A stretch of DNA of 64,000 nt from Mycobacterium aquaticum (GCF_002086485.1 NZ_MVHF01000001.1:310001-374000), one strand, 5' to 3'. Positions 9,282-18,239 are shown, counted from the stretch's first letter. Notes: generated by a model from the letters alone, not told the origin. Numbers and translations are program-made.

Positions 9282-9401
9282 GCATCATGGTCGCCCGTCG
9301 TGGCGTCCGGGGCGCGGGAACGGCGATTTGAACCCTCGGGTCTGGCCTCTGGGCGCCGCCTACCGACGGTATGCGACCATAGGTACCGCGCAGCTGCGCC
9401 C

Positions 9402-9475
9402 GGGGCGGTAGCTCAGTCGGTTAGAGCCGTGGACTCATAATCCATTGGTCGCGGGTTCGAGCCCCGCCCGCCCCA
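9402..9475 (+). tRNA. tRNA with CAU anticodon (elongator Met or Ile2)
   Basis: A complete cloverleaf can be drawn: acceptor GGGGCGG (9402-9408) with CCGCCCC (9468-9474), D stem GCTC/GAGC, anticodon stem GTGGA/TCCAT with loop CTCATAA (anticodon CAT 9436-9438), and T stem GCGGG/CCCGC around TTCGAGC. The discriminator is A9475 and CCA is not encoded. The absence of an initiator-type C:A first mismatch argues against fMet. A CAU anticodon is shared by elongator tRNA-Met and the lysidine-modified tRNA-Ile2, and I cannot separate these by eye. The gene borders the accessory-looking stretch that follows. Confidence 0.92.
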
Positions 9476-9792
9476 CTTCAGAGCCTATTTTTCAAGATCA
9501 AGGGTTGTGAGTCGACGGAAGTCGGCGACCTCTTGCCGAAGGTGTCCGGATCGCGGAGCTTGTCACCTGACGATGGGAAGATCACCGTCTGCTCGCCGAT
9601 GCAAGGACGTCTCGCGCCGGATCGGCGCCGAGCGCGTTGGTCATGACGGTGAGTTGCAGAGCACTGCGAATGATGGTGGAAGCTGTGGGATATTTGAACC
9701 GACTCCAGCTGAACGGTTTTCGTTGTACGAGCGGCTGACAGGGAACAAAAGACTGCGCCTTTGGGCACTCTGGGTCGACATACGATCAACCG
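9476..9792. other. Intergenic stretch downstream of tRNA, no gene seen
   Basis: These 317 bases lie between the tRNA and the large LQRTAGN protein gene. I see no convincing coding frame: the overlapping open frames lack ribosome sites and recognisable domains. The stretch holds AT-richer patches (for example gcctatttttcaagatcaagg near 9484), in contrast with the neighbouring genes. I found no second copy of the tRNA 3' end here or after the large gene, and no integrase. It probably contains the promoter of the 9793 gene. Confidence 0.5.
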
Positions 9793-12700
9793 GTGGAACA
9801 CCACCTGCCACAGGCAGAAGCGGCCGGCGCGAGCACCGCGAGGCCGACTCGCAAGCAGGAGACGTCGAGTCTTTCCACGGGATACCCAAGGACGGTGCCG
9901 GCCAGCTTGATGGCGTTGCAGCGCACTGCGGGCAATCTGGCTGTCAGTCGGATGTTGGCCGGCCATAACGAGACTCAGGCGGTCCAGCGCGCCGAAGGGG
10001 ATCCCAAGACGCTCGACGAGGCTATCAAGACAGGAGACTCCGACAGCCTCAAGCCTTTCCGGCCGTTCCCGCCGATCAATTCCCAACAACTGCTGTCGAT
10101 CTGCAACATCGTCCTCACCAACGCATGGGTTGGCCCAGACGACGAGAGAACACTCGAAGAAGCGTGGAAGGCCTACGGTCACCAACCGGCGATGACGCAA
10201 GCCGATTACGACATGTGGAAACGATGCGAAGACCGCGGCGCTGAAATCAACAATGTCCCATGGATGAAGATCATGGAGTCCGATTTCGCGTGGGCGACAC
10301 GAGATCTTGCTGACCGAAATCTGGAGAACAACGCCAAGCACATCTCCGACGAGGCGGGGCGGCTTGGCGTCGCCGTCGACGGTGGTCCTCCTGGTCAGTC
10401 CACCGCCGCGCAGGACGCCGCGATGGCTGAGCAACAACAACTGGCCAAGCGTGTCACCGACCTGAAGGAGTCGATGCAGAACCTGCTCAAATTGGATGTC
10501 GGTTACGCCGAGGGCCCGGTGCCGGTACCGGCCCCGGAGACGCCGACGGACAGTGCCCCTCCGGCCGGGGCTCCCGGAACTCAGGAGCAGTTGCGAAAGC
10601 ACTTCACCTTCAAGCCGGGCGAGAAGCCACCGTTTACGCCGGACGGTAACGAACAGTCACCGATGGCCAACAATGAGCAGGTGCAGGCGGCGTACAACGG
10701 CCTGGAGAAGGCGATCAACCGCATCCTCAACCAGAATCCGGCGCTGTACGCCCTCGCTTCGATCGGAGGCGATGTCAGCGGAGTGAGCTCTGGAGCACCC
10801 GCAGCCCAGGGCCAGCCCGCGACGCAAGGTCACAGCCTCGAGGAGGCCCGCGTACAGATCCACGGAGCTTTCACGAAGATCTTGGACAACATCAAAGAGA
10901 CCCGCGCAAACATCACGACTCAATCGCTCGGATTTCAACACCTTCTGCCGGTCCACGAAAAGCTCTACGGCTCCAAGTATCCGAACGCGTTCGACCGCGA
11001 GTTCCTGAAGGCATACGTCGTCGATGAAAAGGGCTCCGAGGAGTCGATGAAAGCGGCGCTTGGCTTCGCCACGATGGCCCTGATCATCGCCGTGGAGATC
11101 GGCACCGGCGGCGCCGCCACACCCGTCATCGGAGCGCTGATCGGCGCTGCATCGTCGGGCGCCGTCGCCGCCAACTCGTGGGATCAGGCGCTTCAGCAGG
11201 GCGCCGCCAGCAAGACCGGGTTCAACGACGACAGCGCGGTGGTGAGCAAAGAGGAAGCGAATGACGCAGAGACCACGGCCGCGCTGGACACCGCCGCAGC
11301 ACTTCTGGACGTGTTCATGCTCGGGCACGCCGCGATGTCGGGGGTGGCGGCAGCGCGCGTCGCCGGGCTCATGGCCGCAGAAGAGATCACCGCGAAGTTG
11401 ACGAGGCTTTCGGCACTGTCGGCCGAGGAGCGCGTCACCGTGGTGGGCCAGGCGATCGAGCGCGACGGCGTCGGCTCCGTCGTGGCTCGCTCCGGGCAGA
11501 AGGCCGAGGACTTGCTGACCATCGTGGGCAAGGATACGGCCGCCGGCCGCAGCATCAACGCGTTCATCGCCGCCGGCGGTGCAAAGAGTGCAGATGACGT
11601 CGGTGCCACCCTCGCGAAGCTGGCGACGCTGGCCCCCACTGACGCCGACCAGGCGCTGTCGCAAGGCATCGAGGTTCTCGGACCGGCGAAAACCATTGAG
11701 CGGGCAGGCGGTTGGGCAACAGTCGAATCGAAGGCGGTCAACACGGCCAGCGTTCGGCGGCTGGAGAATTGGCGTTCTGACGTCGTGGACGACCTACAGG
11801 GCTTCATGCGCCAACGACGGGCGTCGGCAGCGTCGTCGACGGCAGCCGAGGACGTCGAGGCGGCGCGCAACTTCCTGGGAAGCCGCGCAGGCATCGGGGG
11901 CGGGGCGGCCGACGAGATCCTGGGACTTGCACTCGGTGAGATGGCCACGATGGAGAAGACGGCCCGACTTGCCGTTGGCGTCAAGAAATTCTTCCTCGAA
12001 CCGGCCGACGCGCGAACACGGCTGAACGCATTGGTGGGCATCGTTAATCCGGTCTTGGAAGAGAAGGGTATCCCCGCCGCGATGGCCATCTTCGACAACA
12101 AGGGATACATGGCATTTGACAAGGGCCCCTGGAACGTTGAGGTTCTCGGCAAGCTGCTGGCCAAGGAAAGACTGACCGATGCCGAATTCGAGGACGTGGT
12201 GAGCTGTGTCTATCACGAGGCTCGCCACGCCGAGCAGTTCTGGATGATGGCGCGCATGAAGGCCGCCGAGGGATTGGAGCCCATCGAGCTCGTGAACGAA
12301 CTCCGGATTCCCAGGATGGTGGCGGACCAGGCAGTGAACGAGCCACTGGCAGCGGGCAGTGCCGAGTCGAAGGCAGCGCGGGAATGGTACGAGAGCATCT
12401 TCGGTGCGGGAGCCGGGGAACGCAAGCGCATCTACCAGGAGATGGACGACGCCACAGCGCGGTGGCAAAAGCTCAACGCGCAACTCGACGAGATACTGGG
12501 CCGCAAACCTCCTGCCTCCAAACAACTTGTCGAGATCGCTGAGAAAGAGATGAACGACGCCCGCGATGCAGCATTCGGTTGGGAGCAGCGCTACAAGACC
12601 CTGCCGGAAGAGAGAGACGCCTACGCGGTGCAGGCGCGGTTCGACCCTGTCATGAAGCAAGTGAACGCAGAATCAGACGCCCTTCGAGCCAGGGCCGATG

Positions 12701-12936
12701 CTGCGGTGCTCACCGCGCCTGACTCCGGGCCTCCAACGGTCCGACAGGGGCGCGGGGCGCAAGGTGCTGAACCATCAGAGCTTCCTTCGGGTCCTGCGTC
12801 CGATCAGGCGCCGACCTTGCGGGACGGCCCGGACTCGAAACAGCCGGCAACCGAGCCCATGGGTCCGCTGACAGACAAATCACCGCCGCCCGAGATGCCC
12901 GAGTCAGACGACGCGCCAACTCTCCGTAAGCCGTAG
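9793..12936 (+). CDS. Large LQRTAGN-motif protein with putative zincin (HExxH) domain; effector/toxin-like
   Basis: I do not recognise this 1047-residue protein as a named family. Near the N-terminus it carries ALQRTAGNLAVSRML (residues 41-55), a motif I know from actinobacterial proteins linked to DUF4157 / extracellular contractile injection system cargo. The middle has two hydrophobic Ala/Gly-rich segments (~420-457 and ~495-530). A late region contains CVYHEARHAEQFWMM, a perfect HExxH zinc-metallopeptidase motif (H808, E809, H812). It is followed by charged, probably coiled-coil sequence. The C-terminal tail (~975-1047) is low-complexity Pro/Asp-rich with APTLR repeated twice. No signal peptide is seen. 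The start is GTG 9793 without a clear ribosome site, so a downstream start is possible. It sits alone beside a tRNA, with no injection-system structural genes in the window. Confidence 0.75.
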   Translation: MEHHLPQAEAAGASTARPTRKQETSSLSTGYPRTVPASLMALQRTAGNLAVSRMLAGHNETQAVQRAEGDPKTLDEAIKTGDSDSLKPFRPFPPINSQQLLSICNIVLTNAWVGPDDERTLEEAWKAYGHQPAMTQADYDMWKRCEDRGAEINNVPWMKIMESDFAWATRDLADRNLENNAKHISDEAGRLGVAVDGGPPGQSTAAQDAAMAEQQQLAKRVTDLKESMQNLLKLDVGYAEGPVPVPAPETPTDSAPPAGAPGTQEQLRKHFTFKPGEKPPFTPDGNEQSPMANNEQVQAAYNGLEKAINRILNQNPALYALASIGGDVSGVSSGAPAAQGQPATQGHSLEEARVQIHGAFTKILDNIKETRANITTQSLGFQHLLPVHEKLYGSKYPNAFDREFLKAYVVDEKGSEESMKAALGFATMALIIAVEIGTGGAATPVIGALIGAASSGAVAANSWDQALQQGAASKTGFNDDSAVVSKEEANDAETTAALDTAAALLDVFMLGHAAMSGVAAARVAGLMAAEEITAKLTRLSALSAEERVTVVGQAIERDGVGSVVARSGQKAEDLLTIVGKDTAAGRSINAFIAAGGAKSADDVGATLAKLATLAPTDADQALSQGIEVLGPAKTIERAGGWATVESKAVNTASVRRLENWRSDVVDDLQGFMRQRRASAASSTAAEDVEAARNFLGSRAGIGGGAADEILGLALGEMATMEKTARLAVGVKKFFLEPADARTRLNALVGIVNPVLEEKGIPAAMAIFDNKGYMAFDKGPWNVEVLGKLLAKERLTDAEFEDVVSCVYHEARHAEQFWMMARMKAAEGLEPIELVNELRIPRMVADQAVNEPLAAGSAESKAAREWYESIFGAGAGERKRIYQEMDDATARWQKLNAQLDEILGRKPPASKQLVEIAEKEMNDARDAAFGWEQRYKTLPEERDAYAVQARFDPVMKQVNAESDALRARADAAVLTAPDSGPPTVRQGRGAQGAEPSELPSGPASDQAPTLRDGPDSKQPATEPMGPLTDKSPPPEMPESDDAPTLRKP

Positions 12937-12941
12937 CCTCG

Positions 12942-13511
12942 TCACGGCGTTTCCAACGCCATATCCCAGAACCACACTTCGAGCTGGAGGACCTCGGCCA
13001 CCAGCGAGTCGTGCCCGTCGGCCTTGAGCGCGGCGAGACCTTCGACGTAGGCGGCGAATTCCGGCACCGTCCAGTGCTCCACAAACTCTCCGAACGGCGA
13101 GGTCGGCGATGCCGCGTGCGTCCAGGCCAGCAGATAAACCCGCTCGATGACCCACAGCGCGGTGACTGCCGCGTCGAAGGGTTGGTTGTCGAGCCGTTGC
13201 AGCAGCTCCCGGTAGGCCAATGTCGCAGGCAGTGGCTTGGCCGGCAGGTCGATGTGGCGCCGCGAGGCCTGGTTTTCGAACCAGTCCAGTTCGGCAACCA
13301 ATGCCGCGCACCCGCCGACCAAGACCGCCTGCGCCGACCGGGGCGCCCGCGCCAGCAGCCGAGCCTGAAAGGCCAGCAGATCAGCGACGAACAACGCGTC
13401 CTGCGCGAGCCATCGATCGAATGCCGAGTTGGAAACGGTGCCGTCGCGGACGGCCTCCAGAAAAACGTGTTGGGTTGCGGCAGCCCAGAGGTCATCGGAC
13501 ACGGCACGCAC
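12942..13511 (-). CDS. TenA/thiaminase II-like protein
   Basis: This 189-residue all-helical protein resembles the TENA/THI-4 family (thiaminase II, aminopyrimidine salvage). It shows LWAAATQHVFLEAVRDGTVSNSAFDRWLAQDALFVADLLAFQARLLARAP at the N-terminus, matching the family's substrate-pocket helices. The segment YRELLQRLDNQPFDAAVTALWVIERVYLLAW holds the region where TenA proteins have acidic catalytic residues. A catalytic Cys in the usual place is not evident, so it may be a non-thiaminase member. No thi genes or TPP riboswitch are near. The start is GTG 13511, with an in-frame GTG at 13502 as alternative. Confidence 0.7.
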   Translation of the reverse strand: MRAVSDDLWAAATQHVFLEAVRDGTVSNSAFDRWLAQDALFVADLLAFQARLLARAPRSAQAVLVGGCAALVAELDWFENQASRRHIDLPAKPLPATLAYRELLQRLDNQPFDAAVTALWVIERVYLLAWTHAASPTSPFGEFVEHWTVPEFAAYVEGLAALKADGHDSLVAEVLQLEVWFWDMALETP

Positions 13512-13709
13512 TTTAGTCGTAGGGGTGCTGGGCCGCGCGGTCGATGCCTGCCTGTGCAGGCGTCCCGCCTCTCACCGCTGAGCCAACCCAGAACTTCTGT
13601 CCGAACCGATATCAAGACGGCCTTGTCGGTGCCAGTCTTGCTGTAGGACACCCCGCGGGGTCCTGCTCCTGGATGCGAGCGAGTCTGAGACTCAACGGAG
13701 GAACACATC

Positions 13710-14159
13710 ATGAATACCCCTACCCGCAAGAAGCTGGCCACCGCGGCGCGGGCCGCCTGCACGATGGGAGCAAGTGTTCTTGCGTTGACTACAAGCGGTC
13801 CGTTCGCCCATGCCGACGATTGCGCACAGTGGGATTTCGGTCAGGGCAACGACTTCTACCAGTCCAACGGTTGGACGATGAGTTTCAGCGGTGCCCCGGT
13901 CAATTTCCCCCGAACTCCCTCTGGGACAGCGATCGGTCGGCCGTCAAATGACCCTGTGCCCAGGATGCACGGTTCCCCCAAAGGCCGCATCGATGGGAAC
14001 TTTATCTTCATGGACGTGTACTGGGACAACGGCTCGGTCGGACACTATGAGGGCAATGTGAGAGGCGACGGCACCGCGTCAGGCACAACCTATGACACGA
14101 CGCACCCTGGCTCCACCGCTACCTGGACGTCCTCGCCAACGTTCGTTTGCGAACCGTAA
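13710..14159 (+). CDS. Small secreted protein of unknown function
   Basis: This 149-residue protein has a clear Sec signal peptide (basic MNTPTRKK, then a hydrophobic run ending ...PFAHA, cleaved before DDCAQW). The mature part starts with a Cys, ends in FVCEP, and is rich in Gly, Ser, Thr and aromatic residues (WDFGQGNDFYQSNGW, DVYWDNGSVGHYEGNV). The two Cys could form one disulfide joining the ends. A strong ribosome site (GGAGGA, about 8 nt before ATG) fixes the start. I do not know a function; the size and the WDNGSVGHYEG pattern suggest a small beta-sheet extracellular domain. Confidence 0.8.
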   Translation: MNTPTRKKLATAARAACTMGASVLALTTSGPFAHADDCAQWDFGQGNDFYQSNGWTMSFSGAPVNFPRTPSGTAIGRPSNDPVPRMHGSPKGRIDGNFIFMDVYWDNGSVGHYEGNVRGDGTASGTTYDTTHPGSTATWTSSPTFVCEP

Positions 14160-14254
14160 AGGCGAGGAGCCGGAACGGTTTCCGTTCGTCGGGTGTCGCA
14201 GTCCGATGTCCGAAGCGCGCCTTTACGAGCAGTGAACTGGCGGCTGCACGAGCA

Positions 14255-14274
14255 CACCCGGCACGCGCCGGGTG
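14255..14274 (+). terminator. GC hairpin downstream of the small secreted protein gene
   Basis: A perfect 8-bp stem (CACCCGGC / GCCGGGTG) closes a 4-nt loop about 95 nt after the stop codon at 14159. A second, smaller stem (CCCTGG / CCAGGG) lies near 14353-14370. There is no U-tract, so this is only a candidate transcription end. Confidence 0.4.
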
Positions 14275-14425
14275 ATGGTGATTCGGTAACGGTTTGGCAA
14301 AGTCTTCACATGGCGGGTGGGATGTCCCGCGGTGAAAACGGCTTTGCTGTTTCCCTGGAGTCATCCAGGGTAGGAAAATAGTCACCGCGACTCAGATGTG
14401 CTGGCGCAGACATAGGGGACGACAT

Positions 14426-15136
14426 ATGCGCTTTGTGGCAACCGCGATCACCGTCAGTGCTGTGTGCATTCTTGCGGCGGGCTGTGGCCAGTCACAGGAG
14501 CAACCGGCCGCGAAAACGCCGACCACGCCGATGATCACGTCGTTCGCTCCGCTGCCGCTCGCCCCAAAGATACTGCCCGCCTTGCTGCTTTCGCCGGAGG
14601 AGATCAACGCGACCATGGCGGCAGGGGGGATGGTCGTCACGGCGACCAACACCGAAATGTCCGATGACAGCGCGACGATGGAGCCTCGCAACTGTCTCGC
14701 CATCGATGGTGCGGTGCAGGCGCCCATATATGCGGACAGCGGTTACACCAACGTGCTCGATGTGACCATGAGGGAGCCCGACACCTTCGTCCATTACGCG
14801 CACCAGGCGGTGGTTCTCTACGGCAACGCCGACCAGGCCAAGGCGTTCTACGACGCTTCGGCCAAACAGTGGCCGGCGTGCACGCATTACAGCCACACGC
14901 AGTCCGGCACCCAGTGGGACGTGGCACCCATATCGGACAAGGACGGCATGCTGAGCACCGTCAGCACCCAGTCCAACGCGCAGGCGGGTGGGTGGGCCTG
15001 TGGTCGGGCGCTGACCGCGCACAACAACGTCGTGGTCGACGTGAACACGTGCAGTGCGAACCCGGGAGATACGGCGGTCAAGATCGCCCAGCAGATTGCC
15101 GCACGGGTCGAGAAGCCGCCGTGGCAGAAACCGTAG
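14426..15136 (+). CDS. Lipoprotein with PknH-like extracellular sensor domain
   Basis: This 236-residue lipoprotein starts MRFVATAITVSAVCILAAGC, with the lipobox LAAGC placing the mature N-terminus on the outer membrane face. The rest matches the PknH C-terminal extracellular (sensor) domain family: LLLSPEEINATMAAGGM at the start, EPRNCLAIDGAVQAPIYADSGY, then WPACTHYS, GWACGRALTAHNNVVVDVNTCSA and KIAQQIAARV. The conserved cysteines are expected to form two disulfides. Such stand-alone domains are common mycobacterial lipoproteins, presumably ligand-binding; the ligand is unknown. I chose ATG 14426 (preceded by AGGGGAC) over the frame opening at 14396. Confidence 0.85.
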   Translation: MRFVATAITVSAVCILAAGCGQSQEQPAAKTPTTPMITSFAPLPLAPKILPALLLSPEEINATMAAGGMVVTATNTEMSDDSATMEPRNCLAIDGAVQAPIYADSGYTNVLDVTMREPDTFVHYAHQAVVLYGNADQAKAFYDASAKQWPACTHYSHTQSGTQWDVAPISDKDGMLSTVSTQSNAQAGGWACGRALTAHNNVVVDVNTCSANPGDTAVKIAQQIAARVEKPPWQKP

Positions 15137-15320
15137 GCTCGGGCTGACAGGAGTTCGGCACGGGTGGCGGGCATGTGGCCCTGGCCCCGCCGATCGCTCG
15201 TGCGGATTCCTGCGTGGGGGCCCCGGTAATCGCGCCAAGCGCTATTAGCCGCGCGGCTGAATGGGAATCCCTACAGGTAGCGTCCGTCGACCGGCGGACA
15301 GGTACCTGGCAGGAGTTGAG

Positions 15321-17294
15321 ATGCCGACAGAATTTCCCGGTAAGGAAGGGCCCTACACCCTCGCAGACAAATTGATCGGATCGCACCTCGTCGACGGGCA
15401 GATGCGCCCCGGCGAGGAGATCGGGTTGCGGATCGATCAGACGTTGACGCAGGACGCCACCGGCACCCTGGTGATGCAGGAGCTGGAAGCCCTCGGGCTG
15501 GACCGCGTGCGCACCGAGCTCAGCGCCCAGTACATCGATCACAACCTGCTGCAGACCGACGAGAAGAACGCACAGGATCACGAATTCCTGTTGTCCGCGT
15601 GTCGGCGGTACGGCGTGTGGTTCTCCAAACCCGGTAACGGCGTCTCACATCCGACCCACATGCAGCGGTTCGGCAAACCGGGCGTGACCATGGTGGGCTC
15701 GGATTCGCATACGCCGGCAGGCGGAGCGTTGGGCATGCTGGCCATCGGCGTCGGAGGGTTGGAGGTTGCGCTCGCCATGGCCGGTCGGCCGCTCTACATC
15801 CGGATGCCCGAGATCTGGGGTGTCGAGTTGACCGGCGAACTGCGGCAGTGGTGTTCGGCCAAGGACGTCATCCTGGACATGCTGCGCCGGCACGGAGTCA
15901 AAGGTGGGGTGCACCGCATCATCGAGTACCACGGGCCGGGCGTCGCCACGCTGAGCGCAATGGACCGCCACGTGATCGCCAACATGGGCGCTGAACTCGG
16001 TGCCACCACCTCGGTGTTCCCCGCTGACGACGCGGTCCGGCAGTTCCTGCGCGCAGAGGACCGCGAGGACGACTACACCGAGTTGCTGGCCGACGAGGGC
16101 GCGCGTTATGACGTAGCCGAACAGATCGACTTGTCGACGCTCGAGCCGCTGATCGCCAAACCGACGTCACCGGACAACGTGGTGCCGGTCCGCGACGTTG
16201 CCGGGGAACCGGTTGCCCAAGTGGTGGTGGGATCATCGGCGAACCCAGGGCTGCGCGACTTCGCCATCGTTGCCGCCATGGTCACCGGTCGCCAAACGGA
16301 CAGCGCGGTGAGCTTTGACGTCAACCCGTCGTCGCGGGAAATCCTGGAGGACTTGACGAAGATGGGGGCGACGTTCGAATTGATCCGTGCCGGGGCGCGG
16401 ATCCACCAATCCGGGTGCATGGGCTGCATCGGGATGGGACAGGCGCCCGCGGTGGGCCGAAACTCGTTGCGCACCATGCCCCGAAACTTCCCTGGTCGAT
16501 CCGGCACCCGCGAAGATGCGGTGTGGTTGTGTTCACCGGAGACGGCCGCGGCCGCGGCACTGACAGGCCGGATCACCGACCCCCGTGATCTGGCCGACGA
16601 GCTTGGTATGGCCTACCCGGAGTTGAATCTGCCTGCCCACGCATCGGTGAACACCGCCATGCTCGTGGCGCCATTGCCCGAATCCGAAGCGCAGCAGGTG
16701 GAGTTGGTCAAGGGACCCAACATCTCCGGCCTACCCGACTTCGACCCGATTCCCGACCTCATCGAGGCACCGGTGTTGTTGAAGGTCGGCGACAACATCT
16801 CCACCGACGAAATCTCCCCGGCCGGTCGTGCTTTGCCATTTCGGTCGAACATCCCCAAGCTCGCCGAGTTCACCTTCACCCAGATCGATGAGACGTACCC
16901 GGCTCGCGCGGCTGAAAACGCCTCGGGCGCCGGGCATGTGATCGTCGGTGGAGAGAACTACGGTCAGGGGTCGTCGCGTGAGCACGCCGCCATCACCCCG
17001 CGATATCTGGGTCTCCGGGTGGTCATCGCCAAGTCGTTCGCCCGCATTCACTGGCAGAACCTGGCGAATTTCGGCATTCTCGCGCTCGAGTTCGAAAGCC
17101 CGGACGACTACGACCAGATCGCGCAAGGGGACGTGCTGCGCATCGACGGCGTACGTGACGCGCTGCGGGCGGGGACACCCCTTGTGGCCCACGACCAAAC
17201 CCGGCGCTGCGACGTCGCGTTGTCTCACCGACTGTCACAGCGCCAGGTCATGGCCGTGCTTGCAGGCGGAGTGATTCCGCTGCTGGCCGAGTAG
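15321..17294 (+). CDS. Aconitate hydratase family protein (about 650-residue type)
   Basis: This 657-residue protein combines the large aconitase domains and the swivel domain. Recognisable motifs are HNLLQTDEKNAQDHEFL, SDSHTPAGG (residues 127-135), SGCMGCIGMG with C366 and C369 as iron-sulfur ligands, and NYGQGSSREHAA in the swivel domain. It should interconvert citrate and isocitrate, or a related dehydratase substrate, in the cytosol. The usual first-cysteine motif (GSCTN) reads GSSANPGLRD here, so one canonical cluster ligand position is Ser; this may be normal for the subfamily. It is much shorter than the main mycobacterial aconitase (~940 residues). AGGAG lies just before ATG 15321, which sets the start. 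Confidence 0.88.
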   Translation: MPTEFPGKEGPYTLADKLIGSHLVDGQMRPGEEIGLRIDQTLTQDATGTLVMQELEALGLDRVRTELSAQYIDHNLLQTDEKNAQDHEFLLSACRRYGVWFSKPGNGVSHPTHMQRFGKPGVTMVGSDSHTPAGGALGMLAIGVGGLEVALAMAGRPLYIRMPEIWGVELTGELRQWCSAKDVILDMLRRHGVKGGVHRIIEYHGPGVATLSAMDRHVIANMGAELGATTSVFPADDAVRQFLRAEDREDDYTELLADEGARYDVAEQIDLSTLEPLIAKPTSPDNVVPVRDVAGEPVAQVVVGSSANPGLRDFAIVAAMVTGRQTDSAVSFDVNPSSREILEDLTKMGATFELIRAGARIHQSGCMGCIGMGQAPAVGRNSLRTMPRNFPGRSGTREDAVWLCSPETAAAAALTGRITDPRDLADELGMAYPELNLPAHASVNTAMLVAPLPESEAQQVELVKGPNISGLPDFDPIPDLIEAPVLLKVGDNISTDEISPAGRALPFRSNIPKLAEFTFTQIDETYPARAAENASGAGHVIVGGENYGQGSSREHAAITPRYLGLRVVIAKSFARIHWQNLANFGILALEFESPDDYDQIAQGDVLRIDGVRDALRAGTPLVAHDQTRRCDVALSHRLSQRQVMAVLAGGVIPLLAE

Positions 17295-17308
17295 GCCGTC
17301 GCGCGTGC

Positions 17309-17464
17309 CTAATACCAGACTTTGCGACCGCCGACGGGGCGGCCGACGGCGCCGAGAATCCACAGGATGACGCCGATCACCACGAGGATGCCGCCGATCG
17401 TGTACAGGATCGACAACCCGGTGAAGTAGCCGATCAAGAGAAGAATGATGCCGAGCACAATCAT
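17309..17464 (-). CDS. Small hydrophobic membrane protein (DUF6131-like)
   Basis: This 51-residue protein reads MIVLGIILLLIGYFTGL, then a second hydrophobic stretch ending ILWILGAVGRPVGG, and finishes RKVWY. Two transmembrane helices with a short basic tail match the widespread actinobacterial DUF6131 microproteins, whose function is unknown. A ribosome site (AGAGGAT in the mRNA) lies upstream of the ATG. The stop lies 14 bp from the convergent aconitase stop. It is below usual gene-length cut-offs and easy to miss. Confidence 0.8.
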   Translation of the reverse strand: MIVLGIILLLIGYFTGLSILYTIGGILVVIGVILWILGAVGRPVGGRKVWY

Positions 17465-17609
17465 GGTCAGTCCGATCCTCTAGGTAGCAACGGAAAATCT
17501 GTCGCGAGGAGGAATTGCCAGTTTCGTCAGTTCCAAACCTGTTGGGCGCAAGTAGCGCTCGCACCGGTGTCGCCGGCGGTGGGATCGGTGGGCAAAATGG
17601 GCGCGGCGA

Positions 17610-18080
17610 TTACCGGTCGCTACGGCTGCAATTCGGGTTCGCCGGCTTGGACGGCCATGTGCAGACGTCGATGAAGGTGCTGGTGTTGAACCCGCCGCCG
17701 TCGAAAACGCCGTATGCGTCACCGTGCGTTCCGGTGTAGGTGGCGCCGCCACCAGAGCTGCCGCCGGCGGAGGTCACGATGGTCGTCACTTGCCAGCCTT
17801 TGCCTTCGAGCGCCGACTTATAGGCGTTGAGGACGTCGTTGGGTGCGCCGTTGACTTGGTAGAACATGTGGATGCCGTTGTCGGCGATTTGATTGGGACC
17901 CTTGGTCTGCTGGGTGTCAGCAGGCGCCGGGATGAGCGACTGCAAGTCCACACCTGCGGGAGCCGCGGCAGGAGTCGTGGTCTGGGCTGCCGATTCCGTC
18001 GAGCCGCTACACGCGGAGGCCGTGAGGCCGACGGCAACCGCGAGGGCTGCAAGAGCACAGGTGTTCGGGGTGACACGCAT
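17610..18080 (-). CDS. Small lipoprotein of unknown function
   Basis: This 156-residue protein begins MRVTPNTCALAALAVAVGLTASAC, a lipoprotein signal with lipobox TASAC. A Thr/Ala-rich linker follows, then a compact domain (NGIHMFYQVNGAPNDVLNAYKSALEGKGWQVTTIVTS) ending in a Gly/Ser-rich, Cys-containing tail (FIDVCTWPSKPANPNCS). The pattern resembles small mycobacterial exported proteins of unknown function. GAGGAAC before the ATG supports the start at 18080; the frame is open further upstream without a better start. It is divergent from the TetR gene at 18273. Confidence 0.8.
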   Translation of the reverse strand: MRVTPNTCALAALAVAVGLTASACSGSTESAAQTTTPAAAPAGVDLQSLIPAPADTQQTKGPNQIADNGIHMFYQVNGAPNDVLNAYKSALEGKGWQVTTIVTSAGGSSGGGATYTGTHGDAYGVFDGGGFNTSTFIDVCTWPSKPANPNCSRSDR

Positions 18081-18239
18081 GAGTGTTCCTCTCGTCTGGC
18101 CGCACGGTAGCAACGTGTGAGCAATTGATCTGGGCAAACGAGGAAACCACCCGAAAATCGCAGGCGGTGGACGAGGTTGTCGTTGACTGAGCAAACAGCT
18201 GCAGTCAAGGAAAGCGGCCGCCAGCATGTCTGCGGAATG

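Noticed and set aside
9478..10602. Minus-strand open frame of 374 codons between the tRNA and the LQRTAGN gene
   Set aside because: It overlaps the large gene for about 800 nt and has no domain or ribosome site. The plus frame has clear motifs.
7980..13000. Extracellular contractile injection system locus around the LQRTAGN gene
   Set aside because: No sheath, tube, spike, baseplate or AAA ATPase gene is in the window.
9402..13560. Integrated element with attL/attR at the tRNA
   Set aside because: No copy of the tRNA 3' end was seen downstream, and no integrase or phage gene is present.
13512..13709. TPP riboswitch before the TenA-like gene
   Set aside because: No recognisable TPP aptamer core was found on the minus strand upstream of 13511. 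Only short GC hairpins are present.
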